Below are positions 46,162 to 58,439 of a stretch of DNA of 64,000 bases, piece by piece (position 1 is the first letter of the stretch; each line of letters begins with the position of its first letter). The stretch lies in NCBI GenBank assembly GCA_946800325.1, contig OX326960.1, forward strand, positions 19,362,393 through 19,426,392, given 5' to 3'. The position numbers and the translations under genes are program-made. Origin of the DNA: Luzula sylvatica. Taxonomy: Eukaryota; Streptophyta; Magnoliopsida; Poales; Juncaceae. The notes below the pieces were generated by a model. It ran no database searches, was not told where the DNA came from, and saw only the letters and a list, made by a program, of their open reading frames with translations.

Positions 46162-47945
46162 GTAATTGAATAATAATACCATGTGAATTTCTATTTCTTT
46201 CCAAAAATTTCGCAAAAATACAAAAAGTGAAGTCTAATACCTTAAAAAAATCATCATATTTTTAAAGAAAATGACCAAATTGATGTATAAAACGAGCAAA
46301 ATATTTAATTTACCATTCTCTTCTCAAAAAAATCCTTAATTGAAGTATTTTTTCTAAAAATTCCAAAATTGATGTCTAAAACGAGCATATACTAAAAATC
46401 AACGTAATTGAAGACTAACACATGAAAATTTCTATTTTTAAAAAAATATAAAAAAGACAGGCTAACATACTAAAAGAAGTCAATTATCATAGTTTTATAA
46501 AATTTACTAAATTGATGTCCAAAATGAGAAAAATACTTCGTTTTTATATTTTCCTAAAATAACTGAACCACATCAAAATTTCATTTTTTTTTTTGCAAAA
46601 ATAAAAAAATAAAGGCGCTAGTCTAACGCCTGCAAACAAAGAATGATCATTTTTTCTAGATAAAGCAAAAATTCATGTAAAAAACGAGCAAAGTACTCGG
46701 TATTCATATTTTCCTAGAAAAATCGCGTATATGAAGACTGACACAATCAAATTTATAAATTTTCTAATATTTTAAAAATGGAAAAACTGAAATCTACCAA
46801 TTCAAAGTAAAAAAAAATTCCTAAAAACATGTGAAAATGGATGTCTAAAAAGAGAAAAATACTTAATTTTCATGATTTTCTAAACAAACCTCCACAATTG
46901 AAGACTAAGTCATGAAAATTTTGATTTTTTTTGACATTTTGCAAAAATCAAAAAATTAAAGTCTATCGCCTCACAAAAATTAATTACCTCAAAAAAATGT
47001 CAAATTTGAAGTCTAAAAAGTGTAAAATACTTAATTTATAAGTTTTCTTTAACAAAATTACGTAATTGAAGACTAACACGTGCAAACTTTTGTTTTCCCA
47101 CAAATAAATTGCAAAAATTGCAAAAAGTGTAGTTTAACACCCACAAAAAAAATCAATTGAAATAATTTTCTAAAAGAGGCCAAAATTTATGTCCAAAAAG
47201 AGCAAAATACTAATTTTTATCTTTTCGTAAAAAAAAATACTCCGCAATCAAAAACTACCAAATGCATATTGCTAACTTTTTCTAAAAATTTCAAAAAATA
47301 CAAAAAGTGAAGTTCAACCCCTTATAATATTTTTTCGGAAAAATACAAAATTGATGCTTACAAAGAGCAAAATACTTAAAAATATGTTTTCCTACATGAA
47401 AAATCCACAATGAAAACTGACACGTGCAAAAAATATGTTTTTTCCACAAAACAAATCTCATAGTAATATAAAAAAATAAAGTCTGACACTGAAAATTTAT
47501 TCGAACAAATTCCAACAAATTTCGAAACTGATGTCTAAAAAGGGAAAATACTTAATTTGCATGTTTTCATCAAAACAAATATCCTAATTCAAGACTAACA
47601 CATGCAACAAAAAATAATCTAAAAAGTGAAGTCTAGTTAATATAAAAAAAATCAATAATCACATTTTATTAGAAAATGACGTACTTATTGTATGACAAGA
47701 GAAAAGTACTTAATTTGCATATTTTTCTCAAAAAGAGTCTCATCATATTTTTATCCAAAATTTCAAAAAATGCAAAAAAAACAATGATGTCCAACACCTT
47801 AAAAAAAAATTCTAAAAAACTCAAAAATTAAAGTTTAAATTGAGAAAAATACTCATTTTTCTGTTTTTTTTTTTTATAAAATGGTGTAATTAAATTGAAC
47901 ACTGACACATATGAATGTCTATTTTTCAAAAATTTGCGTATAACC
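46162..47945. repeat. Degenerate ~165 bp satellite block, U7
   Basis: Type A satellite with a few private substitutions (cacaatcaaa near 46742). Confidence 0.8.
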
Positions 47946-48178
47946 ATGATCAAAAAATTAAATTATCTTTTTCAATCCGAAGTCTCCTGATACGCCAAAA
48001 AATAAATTATTATTATGCGAAGGCCAAACTCTACTAGTAAAATATAGTGGGCAATGGAGAGTTCCTGTAGTACGAATGAATGGAGAGAAAGTTTGAAAAT
48101 TTTGAATTAGTTTGAAAAGTTAATTTATTTGGCTGGTTTGGCGGTAAAATTTTGCTGATTGAAAATTCGTAATTATGC

Positions 48179-48322
48179 TATAAATACAAACCCAAAGCCT
48201 CATTTAACATATGACATATCCCAGCTCATTTACTATATTAACTAATCCTGTTTTCTTCAAACGTGCACTGCTCCCTTAATCTTTTCCTCAAGTTGGATTT
48301 CACTTGTCACAGAAAAATGAAG
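48179..48322 (+). promoter_or_regulatory. TATA box, leader and ATGAAG exon 1 (donor altered), U7
   Basis: TATAAATA 48179-48186; ATGAAG 48317-48322 followed by GAAATT. Confidence 0.5.
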
Positions 48323-48356
48323 GAAATTAAAGTCGAAATGGTTTGCAATTACATTT

Positions 48357-48615
48357 TTTGTTTTGAAGGAGGTTCGACAATGTGTCGAGATCTCGAATAT
48401 ATTAGATTAAAGAAGTGAAACGAAAGAGAGAATTTGGGGAGAATATAAAAGACAATATTCTAATTTTTTTTGAAGAGAATCCTAGGCCACGAATCGTGGC
48501 CATAATAGGTTTCTTTTTTTTATATTGATGCCGCCGGGATTCGAACCCACAACCTCTACAACATGAGGGTTTATTTTGCTGAGCACTCAACCATCTCGGT
48601 TATGGGACCATTGGC
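48357..48615 (-). mobile_element. tRNA-derived SINE in the intron, U7
   Basis: 259 bp between ttgcaattacattt repeats (48343-48356, 48616-48629). Same insertion as U1. Confidence 0.87.
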
Positions 48616-49164
48616 TTGCAATTACATTTGAATAATATTTTTTGCTTGTTCTTGCTTATTCTTGCTTATTCTTTTTCTTTTCTTTGTTCTTTGTGGCGAT
48701 GAACTTAATGTTTTTAATTACAAACTCGGCATAGTTCATTTTTGTTGTTTCTTGTATAAGCAAGATTGTGATGTTTTGCTTTATGTACCGGTAAACTAAT
48801 AAATATAAGGTCATCTTTGAAGAGAATTAGCATTTTATCTAAAATAATTTGGATGTTATAGAACGAAACTGAGGTGATTGTGACCATCTTCTTGTGCATA
48901 ACAATAGCATATTGTTTCATTATATTTGTTCTATTTCACTTAACTAGTTATCGGAAGACAATTCTTGTTTTCTTGAAAGTAGATGCGACTCTCTCTATAA
49001 TTCTTGATTTAACATAAATTTTTTTTTGATTTAACATAAATGTTTGATAGAAACATTCAAGTGAAGCTTGGATTCAAAATGATCGATCTGTATTCTGTAA
49101 TACATTATAATATAAATCTCTTTCATTGGCAATCTCTGATGTATTAGAATTTTGTCTCAAACAG

Positions 49165-49824
49165 ATAGCTCGGTGGTTGCGTAGAGCCATTCGCGTTCGC
49201 TTATCTTGCTTGACTGGGGGTTCCTCGATCAAGGAGGTCGATTCGCCCGTGGTTTCTGGGGCTGTTGAGATCCACGAGGAGACTGTTCTTACTCCCGATG
49301 AGGTCGTTTGTGCTGCTGCTGAGATCCACGAGGAGACTGTTCTTGTTCCTGATGAGGTCGTTTCTGCTGCTGTTGAGATCCACGAGGAGAGTACTGTTGT
49401 TGTTCCTGATGATGCCGTACCTGCCATTTCATTGGAGGAGTCCAACTTGGACATGGAGGATGAGATGGTCATTGAAGGAGTGGATCCTTCGATTCTCAGG
49501 AGGGCCCTCGAGACTCGGCTTCCTACTATATGGGAGGTCGAGGGAGAGGGTGAGGATTCCGAGTCTGACGTGGAGGTGGGCGTAGAGCAGACTGAGGTTG
49601 GTTTGGAGTTGGAGACTGAGGTTGGTTTGAACACACAAGAGGTGGAGGAGGGAGAAATGATGCAGTCTGATTTGGAGATGAACACGGAGGGGAGAGGAGA
49701 GCCTTTCATTCTTGGCTCTGAACCTGAGTTGGAGAAGAGCACACAAGAGGTGGAGGAGGAGATTGGTGGTAATATGGCTATGTCGATGACATTGCGCGAT
49801 TTCTTGATTACGACCACAGCTTGA
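49165..49824 (+). CDS. Acidic repeat protein of unknown family, main exon, U7
   Basis: Frame intact; acceptor ends 49164, stop 49822-49824. Variants: IKEV, EPELEK, AMS, plus two private changes, VLTPDE in the first 18-residue repeat and ALETR. Predicted donor missing (type A). Confidence 0.55.
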   Translation: MARWLRRAIRVRLSCLTGGSSIKEVDSPVVSGAVEIHEETVLTPDEVVCAAAEIHEETVLVPDEVVSAAVEIHEESTVVVPDDAVPAISLEESNLDMEDEMVIEGVDPSILRRALETRLPTIWEVEGEGEDSESDVEVGVEQTEVGLELETEVGLNTQEVEEGEMMQSDLEMNTEGRGEPFILGSEPELEKSTQEVEEEIGGNMAMSMTLRDFLITTTA

Positions 49825-50621
49825 TTAGAGTATTTAATTATGTAATACTAATTTTATGATGCTTAATGTTGGTATGTGTATAGCTATTATCTTGCTCTTT
49901 CTTGATTATATGATGTAAGTTGGAATATTTAGAATAACTATTATCTTGCTCTTTCTTGGATCTAACGTGCAGCGTTCAAGTTGAGTCTGATTTATATTTA
50001 GCTTTGAAACATTTTCTTAATTAACAAAATTTAGACATGATTTCAATTAGCATCCTATATGAAAAGAGAAAAATACTTGGAGTTTTTTCTTTGTTTTCTT
50101 TGCTTGGCTGTAGAGAATGTATTAATTGAATGCTACAGGTATCCAGATTTCTTAATTACAATCTACTGGTGTTATAAGGCTACACCGGTACCATTTGAGT
50201 ATGTCCTTTAGAAAAGAATAATTTCAAGTATTTCATTTTTTATTTAAGAAACTAAAGGCAACAGCTAAAATTTCAATACATTGTGTAAACTAAGTACCAT
50301 CTTATCTTAGTATCTTAGGTAGCACACAATGAAACACTTCTTTACGTGGCAAAAAATGCAATATGAAGTTTCATGGGGGTATAAATGTCATAAAATAGAA
50401 TGGACATACCTTTGAAAGGTTGGAAACATGATGGTAAATAAGCAACAGGAAAACATCCAATACTGGTGAGCTTAATTTCTCCCTTGATTCGACGAGCTTT
50501 GGACGGTTGGTTGGTTCTCTAATTTTTTCCCTTTTCTTCGGTTGTGCTAAGCAAAACATTCAATACTGGTAAATAGAACATGACATAAGATTTAGGACGC
50601 TTTATGCATGTCTCGCTTACC

Positions 50622-51215
50622 TACGGGTGTCAACGGTTCGGATAGTGCTCGTACCAAATCCATATCTATATTATTTTTCGGATACGGGTTCGGATACGGA
50701 ATTACCCGGATACGGATCCGACTCGGATAATAAACGGATACGGATACAGTTAGAATATTGTCGGATACGGATACGGTTTTTTTTCATATATTAAAACAGA
50801 TAATATGTTATGATAATATAGCTTATTTTTTAACTAGATATATATATAATTTGCAACATGAACGATATATATAATATATTTAAACGTGATTTTATGATTG
50901 TGAATTTAAATCACTCACAAATCATTAATTTTTATATAATATTTGATCTAATATCAAATAAAATACATAAAAAATAATATATAATATGCGGATACGGATC
51001 CGGTTCCGGATAGTTATGTCCGATTCCGAGTATCCGGATCCTAAAAAGACTCGGATCCGGTTCTGACACCAAAATCGAATATCGGTTGAGGTTCCAAAAA
51101 TGTATAACCATATTCATATCCGGATCACTCGGATCCGGATATTTTTCGAATCCGGATATTTTTTCGGATACGGTTCGGGTCGGTTCGGACAATAACCACA
51201 CCATTGATACCCCTA
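50622..51215. mobile_element. hAT-type MITE, U7
   Basis: 594 bp with perfect cgcttacc duplications (50614-50621, 51216-51223). Confidence 0.85.
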
Positions 51216-51574
51216 CGCTTACCTGTGTAACATGTTTTGTTTACCGGTATAAAAAAAGGTGCGGGCATAAAAATAAAACAAAATTAGAATAATATATGCG
51301 CTATACTGCAGATATTTTAATCATATATTTTTCACTATGATAAAAATATTGTTCTTTATCATGACAATGATAATATTTTGTAAAAATAAAAAATGTATCA
51401 CTCAATATATTTTAAGAACTCTATTAGTTAAGTATAGTCATATATATTTTCATGACAATTTTAAATTTCCTAATTATTTAACATATCGCAATAATATATT
51501 AGTGATATATTAGAAAATTTTGCTATGGTGCATTTAAGAGAATTGCACAATTTGTGCCCTCTAAACTTCACTTT

Positions 51575-52118
51575 CTAGGTTACGCGGATACTTCAAAAAT
51601 GCAGAACTATCCGGACGATACGGGTATCCGATACGGATACGGATATGATACGTACGGATGCGTATCGGATACTCTACGTGACGTATCTGATTATTTTAAT
51701 ATCTATTTTTTCGGATACGACGGGGATACGGCAAGATACGGCTGGATACGTTCAGGCTACGGCCGGAATATTCCATTTTGGATACTTGGACCTATTATAT
51801 ATTTTGGCCCCATAATATTTTTAAATAAATTATATATGATACTTCTAGCATATTTCTAAATTAGTTCTTGGATATTTCTAGAATAAATTTAGGATATGTT
51901 TATCATACTTGTATTATTATGTTGATTTTATTTAGCGTCATGATATTAAAATTCAAAATATTATGAATTTATTATTTATTTATTAATTATATGCAATATA
52001 AATATATTAAAATAATAAATATATACCCGTATCCGTAACCGTGATTTTTTGAAAATTGTCGCCTTATCCGTATAGTATCAGATATGATACTCCCCGTATA
52101 TGTATCCGTGCAACATAG
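51575..52118. mobile_element. GGATACGG-rich MITE, second family (old copy), U7
   Basis: 544 bp, matching U1. Confidence 0.7.
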
Positions 52119-52186
52119 GTTATTTCACCATATTATCAAAACGTGATTAATATATATTCATTATATAGTACTAATAATATTTCTTC

Positions 52187-53972
52187 GTAATTGAATAATA
52201 ATACCATGTGAATTTCTATTTCTTTCCAAAAATTTCGCAAAAATACAAAAAGTGAAGTCTAATACCTTAAAAAAATCATCATATTTTTAAAGAAAATGAC
52301 CAAATTGATGTATAAAACGAGCAAAATATTTAATTTACCATTCTCTTCTCAAAAAAATCCTTAATTGAAGTATTTTTTCTAAAAATTCCAAAATTGATGT
52401 CTAAAACGAGCATATACTAAAAATCAACGTAATTGAAGACTAACACATGAAAATTTCTATTTTTAAAAAAATATAAAAAAGACAGGCTAACATACTAAAA
52501 GAAGTCAATTATCATAGTTTTATAAAATTTACTAAATTGATGTCCAAAATGAGAAAAATACTTCGTTTTTATATTTTCCTAAAATAACTGAACCACATCA
52601 AAATTTCATTTTTTTTTTTGCAAAAATAAAAAAATAAAGGCGCTAGTCTAACGCCTGCAAACAAAGAATGATCATTTTTTCTAGATAAAGCAAAAATTCA
52701 TGTCAAAAACGAGCAAAGTACTCGGTATTCATATTTTCCTAGAAAAATCGCGTATATGAAGACTGACACAAGCAAATTTATAAATTTTCTAATATTTTAA
52801 AAATGGAAAAACTGAAATCTACCAATTCAAAGTAAAAAAAAATTCCTAAAAACATGTGAAAATGGATGTCTAAAAAGAGAAAAATACTTAATTTTCATGA
52901 TTTTCTAAACAAACCTCCACAATTGAAGACTAAGTCATGAAAATTTTGATTTTTTTTGACATTTTGCAAAAATCAAAAAATTAAAGTCTATCGCCTCACA
53001 AAAATTAATTACCTCAAAAAAATGTCAAATTTGAAGTCTAAAAAGTGTAAAATACTTAATTTATAAGTTTTCTTTAACAAAATTACGTAATTGAAGACTA
53101 ACACGTGCAAACTTTTGTTTTCCCACAAATAAATTGCAAAAATTGCAAAAAGTGTAGTTTAACACCCACAAAAAAAATCAATTGAAATAATTTTCTAAAA
53201 GAGGCCAAAATTTATGTCCAAAAAGAGCAAAATACTAATTTTTATCTTTTCGTAAAAAAAAATACTCCGCAATCAAAAACTACCAAATGCATATTGCTAA
53301 CTTTTTCTAAAAATTTCAAAAAATACAAAAAGTGAAGTTCAACCCCTTATAATATTTTTTCGGAAAAATACAAAATTGATGCTTACAAAGAGCAAAATAC
53401 TTAAAAATATGTTTTCCTACATGAAAAATCCACAATGAAAACTGACACGTGCAAAAAATATGTTTTTTCCACAAAACAAATCTCATAGTAATATAAAAAA
53501 ATAAAGTCTGACACTGAAAATTTATTCGAACAAATTCCAACAAATTTCGAAACTGATGTCTAAAAAGGGAAAATACTTAATTTGCATGTTTTCATCAAAA
53601 CAAATATCCTAATTCAAGACTAACACATGCAACAAAAAATAATCTAAAAAGTGAAGTCTAGTTAATATAAAAAAAATCAATAATCACATTTTATTAGAAA
53701 ATGACGTACTTATTGTATGACAAGAGAAAAGTACTTAATTTGCATATTTTTCTCAAAAAGAGTCTCATCATATTTTTATCCAAAATTTCAAAAAATGCAA
53801 AAAAAACAATGATGTCCAACACCTTAAAAAAAAAATTCTAAAAAACTCAAAAATTAAAGTTTAAATTGAGAAAAATACTCATTTTTCTGTTTTTTTTTTT
53901 TATAAAATGGTGTAATTAAATTGAACACTGACACATATGAATGTCTATTTTTCAAAAATTTGCGTATAACCA
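52187..53972. repeat. Degenerate ~165 bp satellite block, U8
   Basis: Type A satellite nearly identical to U7. Confidence 0.8.
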
Positions 53973-54204
53973 TGATCAAAAAATTAAATTATCTTTTTCA
54001 ATCCGAAGTCTCCTGATACGCCAAAAAATAAATTATTATTATGCGAAGGCCAAACTCTACTAGTAAAATATAGTGGGCAATGGAGAGTTCCTGTAGTACG
54101 AATGAATGGAGAGAAAGTTTGAAAATTTTGAATTAGTTTGAAAAGTTAATTTATTTGGCTGGTTTGGCGGTAAAATTTTGCTGATTGAAAATTCGCAATT
54201 ATGC

Positions 54205-54348
54205 TATAAATACAAACCCAAAGCCTCATTTAACATATGACATATCCCAGCTCATTTACTATATTAACTAATCCTGTTTTCTTCAAACGTGCACTGCTCC
54301 CTTAATCTTTTCCTCAAGTTGGATTTCACTTGTCACAGAAAAATGAAG
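54205..54348 (+). promoter_or_regulatory. TATA box, leader and ATGAAG exon 1 (donor altered), U8
   Basis: TATAAATA 54205-54212; ATGAAG 54343-54348 followed by GAAATT. Confidence 0.5.
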
Positions 54349-54382
54349 GAAATTAAAGTCGAAATGGTTTGCAATTACATTT

Positions 54383-54641
54383 TTTGTTTTGAAGGAGGTT
54401 CGACAATGTGTCGAGACCTCGAATATATTAGATTAAATAAGTGAAACGAAAGAGAGAATTTGGGGAGAATATAAAAGACAATATTCTAATTTTTTTTGAA
54501 GAGAATCCTAGGCCACGAATCGTGGCCATAATAGGTTTCTTTTTTTTATATTGATGCCGCCGGGATTCGAACCCACAACCTCTACAACATGAGGGTTTAT
54601 TGTGCTGAGCACTCAACCATCTCGGTTATGGGATCATTGGC
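54383..54641 (-). mobile_element. tRNA-derived SINE in the intron, U8
   Basis: 259 bp between ttgcaattacattt repeats (54369-54382, 54642-54655). Same insertion as U1. Confidence 0.87.
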
Positions 54642-54978
54642 TTGCAATTACATTTGAATAATATTTTTTGCTTGTTCTTGCTTATTCTTGCTTATTCTTT
54701 TTCTTTTCTTTGTTCTTTGTGGCGATGAACTTAATGTTTTTAATTACAAACTCGGCATAGTTCATTTTTGTTGTTTCTTGTATAAGCAAGATTGTGATGT
54801 TTTGCTTTATGTACCGGTAAACTAATAAATATAAGGTCATCTTTGAAGAGAATTAGCATTTTATCTAAAATAATTTGGATGTTATAGAACGAAACTGAGG
54901 TGATTGTGACCATCTTCTTGTGCATAACAATAGCATATTGTTTCATTATATTTGTTCTATTTCACTTAACTAGTTATC

Positions 54979-55187
54979 TTTTTGAGTAAATTCGGAGAGG
55001 GCTCAAAGTCCCCCTTCCAAACACAATCTCCTTTTCTTTTTTTTTTTTATTACAAACCCGTAGGCCACACACTCTATTCACTCATTTAACATTTAATCTA
55101 TAATCCAGTGTCCCCGTCGGGAATCGAACCTCACACCTCTCGTTCCCTAGCCAAGAGGTGTGACCAACTAGGCTAACTCTAGTTGGC
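54979..55187 (-). mobile_element. Second tRNA-derived SINE family, U8 only
   Basis: 209 bp insertion flanked by an exact 18-bp duplication ttcacttaactagttatc (54961-54978, 55188-55205); all other units have the empty site. On the minus strand it starts with a tRNA-like head (box A-like tagcctagttgg, box B ggttcgattcc) and ends in a short A run. Unrelated in sequence to the intron SINE of type A units. It also lies in the predicted intron. Confidence 0.9.
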
Positions 55188-55417
55188 TTCACTTAACTAG
55201 TTATCGGAAGACAATTCTTGTTTTCTTGAAAGTAGATGCGACTCTCTCTATAATTCTTGATTTAACATAAATTTTTTTTTGATTTAACATAAATGTTTGA
55301 TAGAAACATTCAAGTGAAGCTTGGATTCAAAATGATCGATCTGTATTCTGTAATACATTATAATATAAATCTCTTTCATTGGCAATCTCTGATGTATTAG
55401 AATTTTGTCTCAAACAG

Positions 55418-56077
55418 ATAGCTCGGTGGTTGCGTAGAGCCATTCGCGTTCGCTTATCTTGCTTGACTGGGGGTTCCTCGATCAAGGAGGTCGATTCGCC
55501 CGTGGTTTCTGGGGCTGTTGAGATCCACGAGGAGACTGTTCTTGCTCCCGATGAGGTCGTTTGTGCTGCTGCTGAGATCCACGAGGAGACTGTTCTTGTT
55601 CCTGATGAGGTCGTTTCTGCTGCTGTTGAGATCCACGAGGAGAGTACTGTTGTTGTTCCTGATGATGCCGTACCTGCCATTTCATTGGAGGAGTCCAACT
55701 TGGACATGGAGGATGAGATGGTCATTGAAGGAGTGGATCCTTCGATTCTGAGGAGGGCCCTCGGGACTCGGCTTCCTACTATATGGGAGGTCGAGGGAGA
55801 GGGTGAGGATTCCGAGTCTGACGTGGAGGTGGGCGTAGAGCAGACTGAGGTTGGTTTGGAGTTGGAGACTGAGGTTGGTTTGAACACACAAGAGGTGGAG
55901 GAGGGAGAAATGATGCAGTCTGATTTGGAGATGAACACGGAGGGGAGAGGAGAGCCTTTCATTCTTGGCTCTGAACCTGAGTTGGAGAAGAGCACACAAG
56001 AGGTGGAGGAGGAGATTGGTGGTAATATGGCTATGTCGATGACATTGCGCGATTTCTTGATTACGACCACAGCTTGA
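55418..56077 (+). CDS. Acidic repeat protein of unknown family, main exon, U8
   Basis: Frame intact; acceptor ends 55417, stop 56075-56077. Protein identical to U6 (IKEV, EPELEK, AMS). The predicted donor is missing, and the intron now carries two SINEs. Confidence 0.55.
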   Translation: MARWLRRAIRVRLSCLTGGSSIKEVDSPVVSGAVEIHEETVLAPDEVVCAAAEIHEETVLVPDEVVSAAVEIHEESTVVVPDDAVPAISLEESNLDMEDEMVIEGVDPSILRRALGTRLPTIWEVEGEGEDSESDVEVGVEQTEVGLELETEVGLNTQEVEEGEMMQSDLEMNTEGRGEPFILGSEPELEKSTQEVEEEIGGNMAMSMTLRDFLITTTA

Positions 56078-56874
56078 TTAGAGTATTTAATTATGTAATA
56101 CTAATTTTATGATGCTTAATGTTGGTATGTGTATAGCTATTATCTTGCTCTTTCTTGATTATATGATGTAAGTTGGAATATTTAGAATAACTATTATCTT
56201 GCTCTTTCTTGGATCTAACGTGCAGCGTTCAAGTTGAGTCTGATTTATATTTAGCTTTGAAACATTTTCTTAATTAACAAAATTTAGACATGATTTCAAT
56301 TAGCATCCTATATGAAAAGAGAAAAATATTTGGAGTTTTTTCTTTGTTTTCTTTGCTTGGCTGTAGAGAATGTATTAATTGAATGCTACAGGTATCCAGA
56401 TTTCTTAATTACAATCTACTGGTGTTATAAGGCTACACCGGTACCATTTGAGTATGTCCTTTAGAAAAGAATAATTTCAAGTATTTCATTTTTTATTTAA
56501 GAAACTAAAGGCAACAGCTAAAATTTCAATACATTGTGTAAACTAAGTACCATCTTATCTTAGTATCTTAGGTAGCACACAATGAAACACTTCTTTACGT
56601 GGCAAAAAATGCAATATGAAGTTTCATGGGGGTATAAATGTCATAAAATAGAATGGACATACCTTTGAAAGGTTGGAAACATGATGGTAAATAAGCAACA
56701 GGAAAACATCCAATACTGGTGAGCTTAATTTCTCCCTTGATTCGACGAGCTTTGGACGGTTGGTTGGTTCTCTAATTTTTTCCCTTTTCTTCGGTTGTGC
56801 TAAGCAAAACATTCAATACTGGTAAATAGAACATGACATAAGATTTAGGACGCTTTATGCATGTCTCGCTTACC

Positions 56875-57468
56875 TACGGGTGTCAACGGTTCGGATAGTG
56901 CTCGTACCAAATCCATATCTATATTATTTTTCGGATACGGGTTCGGATACGGAATTACCCGGATACGGATCCGACTCGGATAATAAACGGATACGGATAC
57001 AGTTAGAATATTGTCGGATATGGATACGGTTTTTTTTCATATATTAAAACAGATAATATGTTATGATAATATAGCTTATTTTTTAACTAGATATATATAT
57101 AATTTGCAACATGAACGATATATATAATATATTTAAACGTGATTTTATGATTGTGAATTTAAATCACTCACAAATCATTAATTTTTATATAATATTTGAT
57201 CTAATATCAAATAAAATACATAAAAAATAATATATAATATGCGGATACGGTTCCGGTTCCGGATACTTAAGTCCGATTCCGAGTATCCGGATCCTAAAAA
57301 GACTCGGATCCGGTTCTGACACCAAAATCGAATATCGGTTTAGGTTCCAAAAATGTATAACCATATTCATATCCGGATCACTCGGATCCGGATATTTTTC
57401 GAATCCGGATATTTTTTCGGATACGGTTCGGGTCGGTTCGGACAATAACCACACCATTGACACCCCTA
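56875..57468. mobile_element. hAT-type MITE, U8
   Basis: 594 bp; flanks cgcttacc (56867-56874) and cgcttatc (57469-57476), one mismatch. The right end is ttgacacccctA, as in type B. Confidence 0.85.
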
Positions 57469-57827
57469 CGCTTATCTGTGTAACATGTTTTGTTTACCGG
57501 TATAAAAAAAGGTGCGGGCATAAAAATAAAATAAAATTAGGATAATATATGTGCTATACTGCAGATATTTTAATCATATATTTTTCACTATGATAAAAAT
57601 ATTGTTCTTTATCATGACAATGATAATATTTTGTAAAAATAAAAAATGTATCACTCAATATATTTTAAGAACTCTATTAGTTAAGTATTGTCATATATAT
57701 TTTCATGACAATTTTAAATTTCCTAATTATTTAACATATCGCAATAATATATTAGTGATATATTAGAAAATTTAGCTATGGTGCATTTAAGAGAATTGCA
57801 CAATTTGTGCTCTCTAAACTTCACTTT

Positions 57828-58371
57828 CAAGGTTACGCAGATACTTCAAAAATGCAGAACTATCCGGACGATACGGGCATCCGATACGGATACGGATGTG
57901 ATACGTTCGGATACGTATTGGATACTCTACGTGACGTATTCGATTATTTTAATAACTATTTTTTCGGATACGACGGGGATACGGCAAGATACGGCTGGAT
58001 ACGTTCAGGCTACGGCCGAAATACTCCATTTTGGATACTTGGACCTATTATATATTTTGGCCCCATAATATTTTTAAATAAATTATATATGATACTTCTA
58101 ACATATTTCTAAATTAATTCTTGAATATTTCTAGAATAAATTTAGGATACTTTTATCATACTTGTATTATTATGTTGATTATATTTAGTGTCATGATATT
58201 AAAATTAAAAATATTATGAATTTATTATTTATTTATTAATTATATGCAATATAAATATATTAAAATAATAAATATATACCCGTATCCGTATCCGTGATTT
58301 TTTGAAAATTGTCGCCTTATCCGTATAGTATCAGATATGATACTCCCCGTATATGTATCCGTGCAACATAG
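57828..58371. mobile_element. GGATACGG-rich MITE, second family (old copy), U8
   Basis: 544 bp; begins caaggttacgc where others have ctaggttacgc; shares 3' variants with U2. Confidence 0.7.
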
Positions 58372-58439
58372 GTTATTTCACCATATTATCAAAACGTGAT
58401 TAATATATATTCATTATATAGTACTAATAATATTTCTTC

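Larger units (their letters stand above)
46126..52150 (+). repeat. Tandem array unit U7 (type A)
   Basis: 6025 bp, nearly identical to U6. Intervals with no recognised feature: 47946-48178, 49825-50613, 51224-51574. Confidence 0.97.
52151..58403 (+). repeat. Tandem array unit U8 (type A, with a second SINE)
   Basis: 6253 bp; the extra length is a private SINE at 54979. Its last MITE shares variants with U2. Intervals with no recognised feature: 53973-54204, 56078-56866, 57477-57827. Confidence 0.97.

Noticed and set aside
55090..55187. A tRNA gene on the minus strand in U8
   Set aside because: Same reasoning: a tRNA-like head within a SINE flanked by an 18-bp duplication.
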